A stretch of 5,746 nucleotides of DNA. It comes from an uncultured Cellvibrio sp. Lineage in GTDB: Bacteria; Pseudomonadota; Gammaproteobacteria; Pseudomonadales; Cellvibrionaceae. This document shows positions 5,571-5,746 of the stretch, one piece after another. The stretch lies in NCBI GenBank assembly GCA_946482345.1, contig CAMLRJ010000246.1:1-5746 (forward strand), given 5' to 3'. The position numbers and the translations under genes are program-made. The notes under the pieces are model-generated. The model saw nothing but the letters and a program-made list of their open reading frames with translations. It did no database searches and was not told the origin of the DNA. Position 1 is the stretch's first letter; every line of letters starts with the position of its first letter.

Positions 5571-5746
5571 TTAAAATTTAGGAATTTCAGGTATTTTAAT
5601 TTTAGGGAATTTTTTTTGAAAGAATCGGCACAAATCATCTGGGCAAATAAAATCCACTTTTATTCCTAAACTTCTGAGATCTTCAGACCAATTCAGCCAT
5701 TTACTATCTGCCGCTTGCAAAATAATTGGCTTCGCAGGATGTGCAT
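5571..5746 (-). CDS. C-terminal end of an unidentified protein co-transcribed with the RNA ligase
   Basis: The frame is open from the window's right edge and ends with TAA at 5573-5571, giving 58 visible residues. They begin AHPAKPIILQAADSKWLNW and end with the basic, proline-containing tail FPKIKIPEIPKF. The visible part mixes predicted strand (KPIILQ, KVDFIC) and helix (SEDLRSLG, LCRFFQKKF), as in the end of an alpha/beta domain, with two cysteines. I do not recognise a family from this piece. One nucleotide separates its stop from the RNA ligase ATG, so the two are almost certainly translated from one mRNA and probably work together. RNA ligases of this compact kind often neighbour an end-healing enzyme such as a kinase or phosphatase; whether that holds here needs the rest of the gene. 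Low G+C matches the ligase gene. Confidence 0.8.
   Translation of the reverse strand, partial: AHPAKPIILQAADSKWLNWSEDLRSLGIKVDFICPDDLCRFFQKKFPKIKIPEIPKF

Noticed and set aside
5570..5638. Upstream ATG of the RNA ligase frame (5638), adding 23 residues
   Set aside because: The added Lys/Leu/Asn-rich stretch lies inside the upstream gene's coding region. Family-like sequence begins at the ATG at 5569, immediately after the upstream stop.

Overview
The window looks like chromosomal DNA of a Gram-negative gammaproteobacterium. The evidence is a type-A RNase P RNA very close to the E. coli one, an outer-membrane TonB-dependent receptor, a PilZ c-di-GMP protein with a Pseudomonas/Cellvibrio-like C-terminal tail, and moderate base composition. 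A Cellvibrio-like marine or soil lineage is a reasonable guess, but the sequence alone does not prove it. There are no insertion sequences, CRISPR repeats or tRNA genes.

Layout, left to right. (1) Position 1-329, plus strand: C-terminal end of an AmpG/MFS-like permease, closed by a strong hairpin terminator (338-369) shared with the convergent PilZ gene (384-800, minus). (2) A 72-aa Cys/His-rich protein (961-1179, minus) has its own ribosome binding site and terminator (934-956). Between it and the PilZ gene lies a cluster of ATTAG/CTAAT half-sites. (3) Positions 1180-1769 hold no confident gene. The left half contains two tiny overlapping minus-strand reading frames that read like protein, one a lipoprotein-like peptide, and a 12-bp inverted repeat. 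The right half is very AT-rich (about 26% G+C over 1561-1740) and carries several DnaA-box-like 9-mers. (4) rnpB, the RNase P RNA gene, lies on the minus strand (about 1770-2181) with a GC-rich discriminator promoter. (5) A divergent intergenic region (2223-2384), with no convincing Fur box or promoter, leads to a TonB-dependent receptor of 804 aa (2385-4799, plus), best started at GTG. (6) A convergent, noticeably more AT-rich minus-strand pair fills the right end. A gene of unknown function is cut by the window end (5571-5746), and 1 nt downstream of it begins a 230-aa RNA ligase (4877-5569).

The genes do not form one pathway. The window is a set of short independent transcription units: transport (MFS, TonB receptor), c-di-GMP sensing (PilZ), essential tRNA processing (rnpB), and an apparently acquired RNA-sealing operon. 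The items most worth follow-up are the RNA ligase pair, the DnaA-box/AT-rich region beside rnpB, the Cys-rich small protein, and the cryptic lipoprotein-like peptide with an amber codon interrupting an otherwise continuous frame.
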